Virus record (IMG/VR): IMGVR_UViG_3300050821_013159
Location: 1-21,002 of that record
Length of the DNA stretch: 21,002 nt
Strand: one strand, 5' to 3'
Source: a virus
Position numbers and translations under genes: made by a program. The notes beneath the pieces were generated by a model. It saw nothing but the letters and a program-made list of their open reading frames with translations. It did no database searches and was not told the DNA's origin. Shown piece after piece: positions 13,733-20,821 of the stretch (position 1 is its first letter; each line of letters begins with the position of its first letter).

Positions 13733-15342
13733 TACTTGCCTCCCGCCGCCTGAGCCGAGCGGACCGCATGGTCCACTAGCTCGTAGATGTTGCTGCCCGA
13801 CCTCGCGGCAATCTTTGCCACCTGCCGTGCCCGGAGGCGTGCCGCTGCCGGGGCCTGTAGCCGAGCCGAGGCCTCCTCGTAGCGAGCCAGCGCGGAATCA
13901 GCGCGGCCAAAGCCGGAGCCCTCGTCCTTGGGCTTGGGCTCCTGACCTTCCTCCCCACCCATGGCGGGCTGAGGCGGCACGTACTCGCGCAGGGCGTCGA
14001 TGTCGAGGATCATGGGGTTGGTGAACAGGAACTTCATGTCATTGATGTTGTCCATCACCCACTCGATGGCGGCGGCCTTGTTCTCCGGGTCCATGCTCGG
14101 GACTAGGGCCTCCAGGATCGCGACCGCCGCCTTCAGCTTCACGTCGTCCACCTTAACCTTCTCGCTGTCCGGCTCGGTGAGCAGAGAGGGCCACTTAGCC
14201 TTGAACGAGTTCTTCCAATCCATGAACGCCTTCTTATAGGGCACGTCCTTGTACTCTGGGAACTCGGCCTGAATGGTCGCGTAGAAAGCCGGGGACCAGT
14301 ACTTGTACATGACGATCTTGTCGAAGAAGTCGTACAGGGGCGACATCTGGACACGGACCCGGTCGATGTACCGCGCGACCGCCTTGGCGTCCTCGGTGCC
14401 GTCCGCAAACCCCTCCGCGAACGTCTCCTGGTTGAGCAGCATCGCAGGCATATCGGCCGCCACCGCAATGTTCTCCAGTATGTTCTTTCGGGCCCAGCCC
14501 CCCGCGCCGTCGATGTTCTGCATGTTGAGGGTGGTGACGTCCTCGTTGTCCTGCGCACTGACCGACAGGACCTCGTTCGTCTCGCCCATCTTAAGCAGGT
14601 TGCGCTTCACACCCGTGACCCGGGCCATGAGGTTGTTGATGGTGCTGCCCGCCTGCTTTAGCTTGGCAATCAGAAGCCCCGCCTTCCGGGCCACCATGTC
14701 GTCCGTGATCATAGTCCGGATGAACGACTTCAGCGGGAACACTGCCCTCTGGTACACCGAGCGCCCCACGTAGCCAAAGGACGAGGAGGTATACCAGATG
14801 TAGATCGGGTCCTCGTTGAGTATCACCACCGTCCGGGAGGGATGATACGCGGTTCCGTTGACTACGACGGGCGAGACCTTCTTCTGGAAGTCCGCCGCGT
14901 TAGGGTCCTGATTTAGAACGATGGAGCCAGCCGTGTTCAGCGGGTCCCACTCGTTGAACTGAATATTCAGCTCAGGCAGGTTCTCATACTTGACCGGCTG
15001 CCGGGGCGGCACGCCCTCCACCATCATACCAAGGGTGGAGACACCGTATACCCGGCTGAGGCGCATGGCGTTGAAGATGTGGCGGTCCGCCATCAACTCT
15101 TTCCAGCCGAATAAGAAGCGCTCCCGGACCCGCTCCTCCGGGCTGTTGGGGACCGTGATCTCCCGCTCCTGAGCCTGGGCCATGTTGATCGGGCTCTCGG
15201 CCATCTTGGCCCCGAGAGGGTGATGCGTGTATATGATCTTGCAGAGCTGATAGCTCGGCTCGTCCCCCGGGATGATCTCCGCCGAGCCCATGAGCTGGTC
15301 CAGAGCGTTCCCGAGTGATGTGCCCGTAGTGATATTGGACAT
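13732..15342 (-). CDS. Portal protein (DUF1073-like)
   Basis: A 536-residue protein starting at ATG 15342 overlapping the upstream stop by one base (TGATG). It resembles DUF1073-type portals: an N-terminal YTHHPLGAKMAESPINMAQ, a central SSSFGYVGRSVYQRAVFPLK region, and the conserved NILENIAVAADMPAMLLNQ followed by AEGFADGTEDAKA. The portal dodecamer sits at one capsid vertex and passes DNA. Length is within the usual range. Some family members carry an extra enzymatic domain; none is seen here, and the C-terminus is a charged tail. Confidence 0.88.
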   Translation of the reverse strand: MSNITTGTSLGNALDQLMGSAEIIPGDEPSYQLCKIIYTHHPLGAKMAESPINMAQAQEREITVPNSPEERVRERFLFGWKELMADRHIFNAMRLSRVYGVSTLGMMVEGVPPRQPVKYENLPELNIQFNEWDPLNTAGSIVLNQDPNAADFQKKVSPVVVNGTAYHPSRTVVILNEDPIYIWYTSSSFGYVGRSVYQRAVFPLKSFIRTMITDDMVARKAGLLIAKLKQAGSTINNLMARVTGVKRNLLKMGETNEVLSVSAQDNEDVTTLNMQNIDGAGGWARKNILENIAVAADMPAMLLNQETFAEGFADGTEDAKAVARYIDRVRVQMSPLYDFFDKIVMYKYWSPAFYATIQAEFPEYKDVPYKKAFMDWKNSFKAKWPSLLTEPDSEKVKVDDVKLKAAVAILEALVPSMDPENKAAAIEWVMDNINDMKFLFTNPMILDIDALREYVPPQPAMGGEEGQEPKPKDEGSGFGRADSALARYEEASARLQAPAAARLRARQVAKIAARSGSNIYELVDHAVRSAQAAGGK

Positions 15343-15626
15343 CAGCGGAACCCGCTCTGGGCTCTCGCCTGCTCGGCCTTAACGTCACCAACCGGGGGAC
15401 GGGCTCGGTGTACGACCGAGGAGGCCGTGACCTGGTGTTGCTTACCCTGACCGAGCTGGCCCCACTCGTTGAAGTCCACATGAAAGGTATAGTCATACTT
15501 GTCCAGGTGAAAGGCGACCAGCCTCCCGTTCTTAAACTCGGGTGTCCCCACGAGGATGAAGGGACCGGGGGCCACCCCGTCCGGCATGCCGGGGTCTACC
15601 CCCACGTTTCCAACTAGCTCTACCAT
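15342..15626 (-). CDS. Small protein between terminase and portal, function unknown
   Basis: A 94-residue protein overlapping the large terminase end by 7 bases and the portal start by 1 base, so certainly embedded in the operon. The core is beta-prone (GPFILVGTPEFKNGRLVAF, then YDYTFHVDFNEWGQLG), and the C-terminus is basic and polar (VKAEQARAQSGFR). No membrane segment. I do not recognise it; a packaging accessory or a small head protein would suit the position. Confidence 0.65.
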   Translation of the reverse strand: MVELVGNVGVDPGMPDGVAPGPFILVGTPEFKNGRLVAFHLDKYDYTFHVDFNEWGQLGQGKQHQVTASSVVHRARPPVGDVKAEQARAQSGFR

Positions 15627-16978
15627 CCGTCAGGGTCTCCCAGCGCGATTGACACGCCATAGGTGAAGGTGTCCAGTAGGTCATCAGCTCGCTTGGCAGC
15701 TTCCTTGTCGCCAATCCGAAAGCCTGTGACCTGGTGAAGGTGGTGGTTACGGGATACTTCCTTGTACACGGTCACCTTGTGGAAGGCGGCCCGGGTGTAC
15801 TTGACCTTTCCCGTATAGACGTAGCCCGAGGCGTTCATGGCGCGCTCGTCCTTGCCCATTGCGGTCAGCTTCGAGTTAATCTCGTGCACGTTCCAGCCGC
15901 GCCGCTTGGCCTGCTGTATCAGGACGGTCCCGGTGGACTTGTCCTCGATGTGCACCCCGAGGGAGCCACCCCTGGCCTTGTGGTCCCTAGCGAGCTGCTC
16001 CAGCTTCAGGAACACACCCTGGAGCCAGGTATCCAACAGCGATCCCTCAATCTGAACTATATCCCAGTCCAGTATCAGGAGCGGGTGGAGCACGTTATTG
16101 ATCAGCGCGTAGTAGGTAACCGCCGTGCCATCATTGTCCTTCCCGGTCTTGGCCGCGCTGTCCACGACCGCGAACACACCATCACACCTTGTCGGGGACG
16201 GGACCGGCTCCCCGTTGACGGTAAGGCTATCCTTTGAGAAGAAGGACACGCCCGAGAAGTCCACGAACTCGGCCAGGTACTCCTGCCGCCACACTAGTGG
16301 GTGCGAGTTGGCCTTCTTGTTCGCCAGGAACTTGGCGGACAGGTAGGGGTTACGGCTGGAGGGGGCGTGGTACTCCTTAAACTGGTACCTCGCCCCTCGC
16401 TTGGCTCCCGGCTTGGGCTTGTCCGCCCCTCCCGGGGAGATGCGGTACAGGAAGTTCTCCTGGTCCACTCCGTTAGTGTTGGAGCAGACAAGCACCTTAC
16501 CGTCGTAGTCCGCCAGCGTGGGCTCAATGGACTTCTCCCACTGGTCCATCATCGTCTCGTTGTTAGTAAAGGCCCCCTCGTCTATAACAATGCGGCCGTA
16601 CTTACGGGACCGGCCCGCGTCCAGGTTTTCTAGCGTCCAGAAGTCTACCCGGCCTCCGCCCACGCACCGTATGATGCCATCCGTCTTGGAGGCGTGTATC
16701 TTAATCGGGTCTAGTATGACCGACAGCTCGTGGTAGACCTCCGACATGATCTTATAGGAGGGGGCGAACCACCCCACCGGCTCCCCGGCCACCACACCAT
16801 CGGTCGCATAATTTCCACCAAAGGCCGTCTTGCCATACCGGCGGCCGCACCTCAGGATGGCGTACTGCTCGTCACAGAGTTCGTCCCAGGCTCTCTGCTG
16901 GTCGTCATAGAGGAGCGGGACCTCCACCGTGAACTCGGGGTTGATCTCTCTCGCCAGGCGTGTCGAGGCCCTAAGCAT
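15620..16978 (-). CDS. terL: Terminase large subunit
   Basis: A 452-residue packaging motor with ATPase and nuclease domains. Start ATG 16978 (MLRASTRLAREINPEF) overlaps the small-subunit stop by 8 bases and has AAGGG upstream; a GTG at 17014 would add 12 poor residues. The Walker A-like P-loop is CGRRYGKT (residues 44-51, Lys50), and Walker B is RIVIDE (Asp133-Glu134). The motor's coupling motif CSNTNG lies at residues 165-170. The RNase H-like nuclease has Asp273 (VVDSAAKTG), Glu345-Asp346 (HIEDKSTG) and Asp432/433/436 (ADDLLDTF). The protein cuts concatemers and drives DNA into the portal. Confidence 0.92.
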   Translation of the reverse strand: MLRASTRLAREINPEFTVEVPLLYDDQQRAWDELCDEQYAILRCGRRYGKTAFGGNYATDGVVAGEPVGWFAPSYKIMSEVYHELSVILDPIKIHASKTDGIIRCVGGGRVDFWTLENLDAGRSRKYGRIVIDEGAFTNNETMMDQWEKSIEPTLADYDGKVLVCSNTNGVDQENFLYRISPGGADKPKPGAKRGARYQFKEYHAPSSRNPYLSAKFLANKKANSHPLVWRQEYLAEFVDFSGVSFFSKDSLTVNGEPVPSPTRCDGVFAVVDSAAKTGKDNDGTAVTYYALINNVLHPLLILDWDIVQIEGSLLDTWLQGVFLKLEQLARDHKARGGSLGVHIEDKSTGTVLIQQAKRRGWNVHEINSKLTAMGKDERAMNASGYVYTGKVKYTRAAFHKVTVYKEVSRNHHLHQVTGFRIGDKEAAKRADDLLDTFTYGVSIALGDPDGW

Positions 16979-17624
16979 TCTCCTCGCCCTTGCGCCTCGG
17001 GAGTGGCATCGCACGGCCCACGACCCGGATGGTCACCTTCTGCTGCGAGGGGTCGATGTCGTCGCCACCCCGGCCACCGCCGTTACCCGTCGGCATGAAC
17101 CCGAGAACTTTGGCCAGCGTCACGAGGCTCTCCACCTTGTTCGCCAGCTTAAACTTGATCTTGTCCGTGCGGCCCACCTGCTCGCGGTCCTCGCCCCGAC
17201 CCTCAAACTCCTTGTACGTGTCCACCGTGATCTCGGAAACGGCAGCCATGCGCTCCTCGGGTATCTCGTCCAGGTTCTTAAAAGTTGGGAGCCCGTTAGC
17301 GTCTACCCCGAGATAGTGTACGATGTTGGAGAACCCTATCTTGGCCAACTCCGCGACAATCTTGTCCATCGTTATGTCGTGCTTCTCGGCCAGCTTGGCG
17401 TCGTGCGCCTCCAGCCACTTCTTTACGTTGGGCCTGCCCAGTATCCAGGAGCCCTGGCTGTCGGCCGAGGCCGCCGGGTATCCCGCAGCAATCGCGGCGG
17501 ACTTAATCGTGGTGTGTCCCTTCCCGGCCTCGGTGTAGGCCTTGAGGAACTTCATGTGCTTGGCCGATATCTTCTGATCCGGGTCCCCGCCCCGGGAGCT
17601 GCTCCTACTCGGCGTGCGGGCCAC
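16971..17624 (-). CDS. terS: Terminase small subunit
   Basis: A 217-residue protein starting GTG 17624, overlapping the upstream gene by 20 bases. The N-terminus (KHMKFLKAYTEAGKGHTTIK, then AAIAAGYPA) is the helix-turn-helix typical of Terminase_2-type small subunits, with a GRPNVKKWLEAH helix next. The middle carries KIGFSNIVHYL, and the end is a Gly-rich linker plus a basic tail (GRAMPLPRRKG). It would recognise the packaging site and load the large subunit. Adjacency to the large subunit and the helix pattern make the call solid. Confidence 0.88.
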   Translation of the reverse strand: MARTPSRSSSRGGDPDQKISAKHMKFLKAYTEAGKGHTTIKSAAIAAGYPAASADSQGSWILGRPNVKKWLEAHDAKLAEKHDITMDKIVAELAKIGFSNIVHYLGVDANGLPTFKNLDEIPEERMAAVSEITVDTYKEFEGRGEDREQVGRTDKIKFKLANKVESLVTLAKVLGFMPTGNGGGRGGDDIDPSQQKVTIRVVGRAMPLPRRKGEENA

Positions 17625-17808
17625 GTGTAGCCTCTACGGCCCGGCGGAGGTCGTCCTCCATCTCCGCCTTTGTCTTGTTGTAGAACGGCAGCCGCATGTT
17701 GCGGGCACTTTGTGCCTTATTACGAGCCTGGACCACATGCGAGCGAAGCTTTCGGTCAGGGTTGTGGCTCTGAATAACATGAGCGGGGTTACGCGACGGT
17801 CGCGGCAT
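17605..17808 (-). CDS. Small basic protein upstream of terS, function unknown
   Basis: The ATG at 17808 (MPRPSRNPAHVIQSHNPD) has AAGGA at 8-9 bases, whereas the longer open frame to 17883 lacks a good ribosome binding site, so a 67-residue product is preferred. It is rich in Arg, Lys, His and Asn (DRKLRSHVVQARNKAQSARN), ending with a charged helix (AEMEDDLRRAVEATRG). A nucleic-acid-binding role is suggested by charge only. It overlaps the small terminase by 20 bases. Confidence 0.55.
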   Translation of the reverse strand: MPRPSRNPAHVIQSHNPDRKLRSHVVQARNKAQSARNMRLPFYNKTKAEMEDDLRRAVEATRGPHAE

Positions 17809-17910
17809 GTGGAAAATCCTTCTGTCTGGGGTCAGGCACGCTACCGCCGGTCCCTTGACTATGGAAGGGCATGCCGATGACAATGATGAGAGACGGGCAA
17901 GCCCCTTCCA

Positions 17911-18411
17911 CTAGGTGGGAAGAGCCGCGAGGTCCTCTTCACGCACCACTAGTGAGACGCCTCGCCCGAGTATGTGGAGTAGCACCTGACAGCGCTGCTC
18001 GGGTAGGTGTCCCTGATAAATGACTGTCTTGCCGTGACAGGACGCGAGCGGCCCGCCATGAAGAAGCTTTACTTGCTGATCGCGGCGAAAGCGGCGCGGC
18101 GGCATCATGCGGGGGAGCCTGACCAGGCCGTCCAACCCCTCCAGCGCCCTAATCTTTCCAATCTCCGCACTGTTAGTCAAGCAAGGTTCGTCCCCCATCT
18201 TAACCACACTGCTCACCCCGCGCGTCCCCTCTATGGAGCGCCAGAATAAGCGGTTCAGCTTGATGAGGATGTAACCTGGGAACAGGTCGGTGACGGTCTT
18301 GACCGCGTCGTCGAAGAACCGGGGGGAGTAGCAGGAGAAGCCCTGCGCTCCCAGGTTGGCCTCTGCCCTGAGGCGGCCCCCAGGCTGAAGTGTAGCTGCG
18401 CACCAATCCAA
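17911..18411 (-). CDS. NusG/RfaH-like transcription elongation factor
   Basis: A 166-residue protein and the first gene of the leftward operon. The start is TTG 18411 (MDWCAATLQPGGRL); an in-frame TAG upstream and no ATG or GTG in between leave only this start, with GGGGA about 9 bases away. The N-terminal domain (NGN) has WCAATLQPGG, then GFSCYSP, LFPGYILIKL and GTRGVSSVVKMG with the conserved order of NusG. The C-terminal KOW part is FRRDQQVKLLHGGPLASCHG. NusG-family proteins bind RNA polymerase and promote elongation; specialised paralogues such as RfaH act on single operons. Being upstream of about 18 kb of late genes suggests antitermination of that operon. Confidence 0.82.
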   Translation of the reverse strand: MDWCAATLQPGGRLRAEANLGAQGFSCYSPRFFDDAVKTVTDLFPGYILIKLNRLFWRSIEGTRGVSSVVKMGDEPCLTNSAEIGKIRALEGLDGLVRLPRMMPPRRFRRDQQVKLLHGGPLASCHGKTVIYQGHLPEQRCQVLLHILGRGVSLVVREEDLAALPT

Positions 18412-18540
18412 TTTCGTGGTCCCCGAGGCGTCACAACGATGAGGGTCCGGTTTCTAGCCGACCCGCACAACCCCGGCAAGCCCCCCTCAGCACGGTCAGC
18501 GGCATATTCCCACATACCCCCTCGTCCCCCGGCCGCCTAT

Positions 18541-18566
18541 CGCGAGGCACGCGAGTATGCCTCGCG
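18541..18566. repeat. Inverted repeat in the divergent region
   Basis: CGCGAGGCA and TGCCTCGCG form a perfect 9-bp stem with an 8-base loop. It lies within 130 bases upstream of the NusG-like gene. It could be an RNA hairpin in the leftward leader or a protein-binding dyad; no U-tract follows. Confidence 0.55.
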
Positions 18567-18607
18567 CGAGAGAAATGACAGTGAGCGCGAGGGGGTACGC
18601 TCGTAAG

Positions 18608-18644
18608 TTCCACCCCCCGTTTAACTTCCACCTCCCATTTAGCT
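18608..18644. repeat. Tandem 18-bp direct repeat (two copies)
   Basis: Two copies of TTCCACCxCCCxTTTAxC start at 18608 and 18626, matching at 15 of 18 positions. They abut without a gap and are followed at once by another repeat pair. Suggestive of binding sites for a regulator or replication protein. Confidence 0.55.
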
Positions 18645-18662
18645 CACGATTGCCTCACGATT
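18643..18662. repeat. Direct repeat CTCACGATT with 11-bp period
   Basis: Two identical 9-mers CTCACGATT at 18643-18651 and 18654-18662, separated by GC. The period of 11 bp is about one helical turn, so both copies face the same side of the DNA, as for cooperative protein binding. Confidence 0.55.
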
Positions 18663-18672
18663 TGATTCCCAC

Positions 18673-18689
18673 ACGAGCGGATGGCTCGT
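18673..18689. repeat. Short inverted repeat
   Basis: ACGAGC and GCTCGT form a 6-bp stem around a 5-base loop, just after the direct-repeat cluster. It could be an operator half-site pair or a small hairpin. Confidence 0.35.
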
Positions 18690-18716
18690 TGAAGGTATGG
18701 CGCTTTTATTACCACA

Positions 18717-18736
18717 CGCCTTAGTTCGCCTTAATT
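18717..18736. repeat. Tandem 10-bp direct repeat
   Basis: CGCCTTAGTT is followed directly by CGCCTTAATT, one mismatch. It is the third tandem pair in a 130-base stretch, and its spacing is again close to one helical turn. Confidence 0.45.
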
Positions 18737-18791
18737 GAAGCCGGGTTCCCGATTAGAACGAGGAGGGAACGGAACGGGTATAAATACAGAT

Positions 18792-18819
18792 TTGATCACT
18801 GCCGTCATTTTGATAATAG
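18792..18819 (+). promoter_or_regulatory. Candidate sigma70-like promoter for the rightward genes
   Basis: TTGATC at 18792-18797 is separated by 16 bases from TAATAG at 18814-18819 (GATAAT overlaps at 18812-18817). It points to the first rightward gene about 110 bases downstream. The match is imperfect, and TATAAAT at 18779-18785 is another -10 candidate without a clear -35. Confidence 0.25.
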
Positions 18820-18840
18820 TGAGCTTGGGAGGGGAACGAA

Positions 18841-18871
18841 TAGGGGGTAAAATAATTTTTTAGAACCCCTA
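18841..18871. promoter_or_regulatory. AT-rich dyad, possible operator
   Basis: TAGGGG at 18841-18846 and CCCCTA at 18866-18871 are inverted around a 19-base core of nearly pure A and T. The sharp change in composition in a GC-rich genome and the symmetry suggest a protein-binding or melting site upstream of the rightward genes. Confidence 0.4.
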
Positions 18872-18890
18872 GACTTGGCCCCTTCTGCGG

Positions 18891-18912
18891 GCCTACGGTG
18901 CTACCCGTAGGC
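18891..18912 (+). promoter_or_regulatory. Leader hairpin just upstream of the first rightward ribosome binding site
   Basis: GCCTACGG and CCGTAGGC form a perfect 8-bp stem with hexaloop TGCTAC, ending 5 bases before AGGAGG (18918-18923). As RNA it would stand at the edge of the ribosome landing site, so it may stabilise the mRNA 5' end or be a protein target for translational control. Confidence 0.5.
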
Positions 18913-18930
18913 AACTCAGGAGGTCACTAC

Positions 18931-19380
18931 ATGCTGGAGCGATACCGCGCCGCAATCGATACGTTCTCCCCGGGGGTCACCCGCGCCATGACCGTCAGGT
19001 TCAATCTTCAGGGGTCTGGCGACCTATTTGACGAGCTACAGCAGTCAGGATACGGCCAGGCCGACCTCTGCCTGGAGCTGCTCCGCCTCAACCTGATCCC
19101 CGAGGTAGAGGTCCTGATAGGCAAGCCCATCCAGAGGGTCCCGGGCTTCTCCCACTGCGTTCCCCTGCCCGTCGTCCCCCGGGTAGAGACCCCGGACGAC
19201 CGCCGCGTCGTCTCGGTCGTGCGCAACCCACGCCTGCCCACCACCCCCTCCTTTCATCGCTTCCAGCTGTTCCGGCCCGGGGTTACGATACGCTCCCTGC
19301 TAAAGCGGGGGGTCACGCGGCGTGATATCCGCGAGGCGGCCCGGGGCGACAAGACCGGACCCTGGGTGGTGTTCGCGTGA
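18931..19380 (+). CDS. Hypothetical protein, first gene of the rightward cassette
   Basis: ATG 18931 follows a perfect AGGAGG with 7-base spacing. The frame is open back to 18898, but that start would lie inside the leader hairpin. The 149-residue product starts MLERYRAAIDTFSPGV and has an acidic/helical N-terminal half (GDLFDELQQSGYGQADLCLE), a Val/Pro-rich middle and a basic C-terminal part (SLLKRGVTRRDIREAARGDK) that could be a helix-turn-helix-like or DNA-contacting region. No family is recognised. It overlaps the next gene by 4 bases (GTGA). Confidence 0.7.
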   Translation: MLERYRAAIDTFSPGVTRAMTVRFNLQGSGDLFDELQQSGYGQADLCLELLRLNLIPEVEVLIGKPIQRVPGFSHCVPLPVVPRVETPDDRRVVSVVRNPRLPTTPSFHRFQLFRPGVTIRSLLKRGVTRRDIREAARGDKTGPWVVFA

Positions 19381-19655
19381 GCGACCCTCACGACGAGGAG
19401 GTGCTCGCCCGGGCTCGGCGCACAGCCTCCGTCTCTCACGAGCGCTTCTCCGAGGACCTGGAGAAGTTTGTGCGCCGCTTTGCGCCCCGGGACCTCGTAG
19501 GTGGTCACGCCTTCCGGCACGAGCTGACGCTCCTATTTTTTCAGGCCATGCGACACCAGAACGATGTATTCGCCTTCTCGGTGACGGAGAGCACGGTCTC
19601 TCGTCTCCGGGAGATATCCCTTCAGCCCCTCGTGTCAATCTTCAAGGAGAAGTAA
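19377..19655 (+). CDS. Hypothetical small protein
   Basis: A 92-residue protein from GTG 19377, overlapping the previous stop (GTGA), which implies coupled translation. The sequence is charged and helical (DEEVLARARRTASVSHERFS, then FRHELTLLFFQAMRHQNDVF), and ends in a basic FKEK. No signal peptide or membrane segment. I do not recognise it. Confidence 0.65.
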   Translation: MSDPHDEEVLARARRTASVSHERFSEDLEKFVRRFAPRDLVGGHAFRHELTLLFFQAMRHQNDVFAFSVTESTVSRLREISLQPLVSIFKEK

Positions 19656-19657
19656 CG

Positions 19658-19948
19658 ATGAATAACCTCAAGAACATGCTGCACGGCACGCCGTGGGTTA
19701 CCCTGACCGCCGTTGTCCCGGACGGGAACCCGGTTCAGGTCAACGTGGATGTGGCCGCCTTCATGCTGACGCTCCGGGACGGGGAGAAGCACTTCACCCG
19801 CATCATGCTCCCCGCCGTAGCCGCCGTGGCCCTGCCCTCGATGCAGCCCAAGTCTCCACCTATGGTGCCCCACTCCATCTACGGCTACGTGGACGTGAAG
19901 GAGACGGCGGAGGAGATATTTGCCATGCGCTACCCGGTCTCGCAGTAG
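19658..19948 (+). CDS. Hypothetical small protein
   Basis: A 96-residue protein. The frame is open much further upstream, but ATG 19658 has AAGGAG 8 bases before it and follows the previous stop by 2 bases, so it is the real start. The product begins MNNLKNMLHGTPWVTLTAVV and looks mostly beta (NPVQVNVDVAAFMLTLRDGE), ending in a short acidic helix (VKETAEEIF). No family recognised. Confidence 0.65.
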   Translation: MNNLKNMLHGTPWVTLTAVVPDGNPVQVNVDVAAFMLTLRDGEKHFTRIMLPAVAAVALPSMQPKSPPMVPHSIYGYVDVKETAEEIFAMRYPVSQ

Positions 19949-20262
19949 TGGCCCTCACCGTATCACCGCAGACCCGGCTCAACCTGCACATGGTAGTCAC
20001 TACCATGTCCTCGGAGACCCGTTACGAACTCGGGCGTGACGGGGTGGCGGCGCTCCGGAGGTTCCAGGCCAAGGACGCGGAGCACCTCACGGTTCGCTGC
20101 TACCTGTTCAACCGGGTCTACGACGCGAAGGAGAACCGGCACACCGACGTTCTCGTGTACGCGCACGAGGACGTGATGCCCCGCTGGGTGACCCTATCCC
20201 GGGATAAGAGGCTGCGGGCCGAGAAGAAGATGGCCGAGGACTTTAAGAGGTCCGGGGTCTGA
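19948..20262 (+). CDS. Hypothetical small protein
   Basis: A 104-residue protein from GTG 19948, whose G is the last base of the preceding TAG (TAGTG). It starts MALTVSPQTRLNLHMVVTTM and has a beta-rich middle (EHLTVRCYLFNRVYDAKENR) and a Lys/Arg-rich C-terminal helix (SRDKRLRAEKKMAEDFKRSG). The frame is open upstream of the start, but coupling favours this one. Function unknown. Confidence 0.65.
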   Translation: MALTVSPQTRLNLHMVVTTMSSETRYELGRDGVAALRRFQAKDAEHLTVRCYLFNRVYDAKENRHTDVLVYAHEDVMPRWVTLSRDKRLRAEKKMAEDFKRSGV

Positions 20263-20306
20263 ACGGCAAACCAATCTAACCACACAAGATTTGGAGCATC
20301 ATCACC

Positions 20307-20522
20307 ATGCTGAAGCAGCTGAACGTGATAGCGGGAGGGCGGGGAGCGGGGAGGGTCCGGCGGATGTTCCGCCAGATCGCCCCGGAGGGCCTCCCCCTCG
20401 GCCGGGACATGATCTATTACTTCACGGATAGCCAGGGCAATCCCCGCCGGGTGCTCTGGAAGATGGATGGAGAGGTCGTCTCCCTGGAGGCCCTCCCGGG
20501 TATAATGGAGGAGGCGTCGTGA
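20307..20522 (+). CDS. Hypothetical small protein
   Basis: A 71-residue protein with GGAG about 11 bases before ATG 20307, after a 44-base gap. The N-terminus is basic (GGRGAGRVRRMFRQIAPEG), and the rest resembles a small beta-hairpin protein (DMIYYFTDSQGNPRRVLWKM). The stop overlaps the next start (TGATG). No family recognised. Confidence 0.6.
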   Translation: MLKQLNVIAGGRGAGRVRRMFRQIAPEGLPLGRDMIYYFTDSQGNPRRVLWKMDGEVVSLEALPGIMEEAS

Positions 20523-20821
20523 TGGATCGCGGCTTGCCCTCGGACAATCCCTCCCCGGAGAGCCCCTACGCCGCTACGGTATCGTGGGTCAACCCCTCCC
20601 GCAGCTACCCCTACCTGGCGATCAGCCGGCACTTCTCTCTCCCCTATGACGTGGTGCTGACCTTCTCGGACTACCTCCAGGGCAGGCTCACCCCCACGCA
20701 GGACATGGCCCTGGAGGACCGACTTAGGTTCTACCTGATTAATGGACCTTCAGAGGATTGGAAGCGAGCGGTTCACGCGGCGCTGCGGGCCTTCCTGAAG
20801 ATACAGCGCGAGGGCATGTGA
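20522..20821 (+). CDS. Hypothetical small protein
   Basis: A 99-residue protein starting ATG 20522 in a TGATG overlap, with GGAGG upstream; a GTG at 20519 is a near-equal alternative. The first 20 residues are Ser/Pro-rich, followed by ISRHFSLPYDVVLTFSDYLQ and a helical C-terminal half (SEDWKRAVHAALRAFLKIQR). Unknown function; coupled to the next gene by another TGATG. Confidence 0.65.
   Translation: MDRGLPSDNPSPESPYAATVSWVNPSRSYPYLAISRHFSLPYDVVLTFSDYLQGRLTPTQDMALEDRLRFYLINGPSEDWKRAVHAALRAFLKIQREGM

Larger units (their letters stand above)
18412..18930. promoter_or_regulatory. Divergent intergenic control region (possible origin)
   Basis: About 520 bases with no convincing gene lie between the leftward late operon and the rightward small genes. 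Open frames here on the minus strand (18431-18631) lack family resemblance and ribosome binding sites. The region has runs of A/T in a GC-rich genome, three pairs of short tandem direct repeats between 18608 and 18736, several inverted repeats, and TATAAAT at 18779-18785. Promoters for both directions should lie here. An origin is possible but unproven. Confidence 0.7.

Noticed and set aside
13732-15342. Possible anti-CBASS (Acb1-like) domain on the portal
   Set aside because: Some DUF1073-type portals carry an added enzymatic domain, but this protein has usual portal length and its C-terminus is a charged, low-complexity tail.
17809-17910. Stem around the NusG-like stop codon and longer open frame to 17883 for the small basic gene
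   Set aside because: The stem (CTTCCCAC with GTGGAAG) contains a bulge and no U-tract, too weak to call a terminator. The extension of the 67-residue gene lacks a ribosome binding site, whereas ATG 17808 has one.
18431-18631. Minus-strand open frame in the divergent region
   Set aside because: No ribosome binding site, Arg/Cys/Gly-heavy composition, no family resemblance; it spans the inverted repeat and fits non-coding control DNA better.
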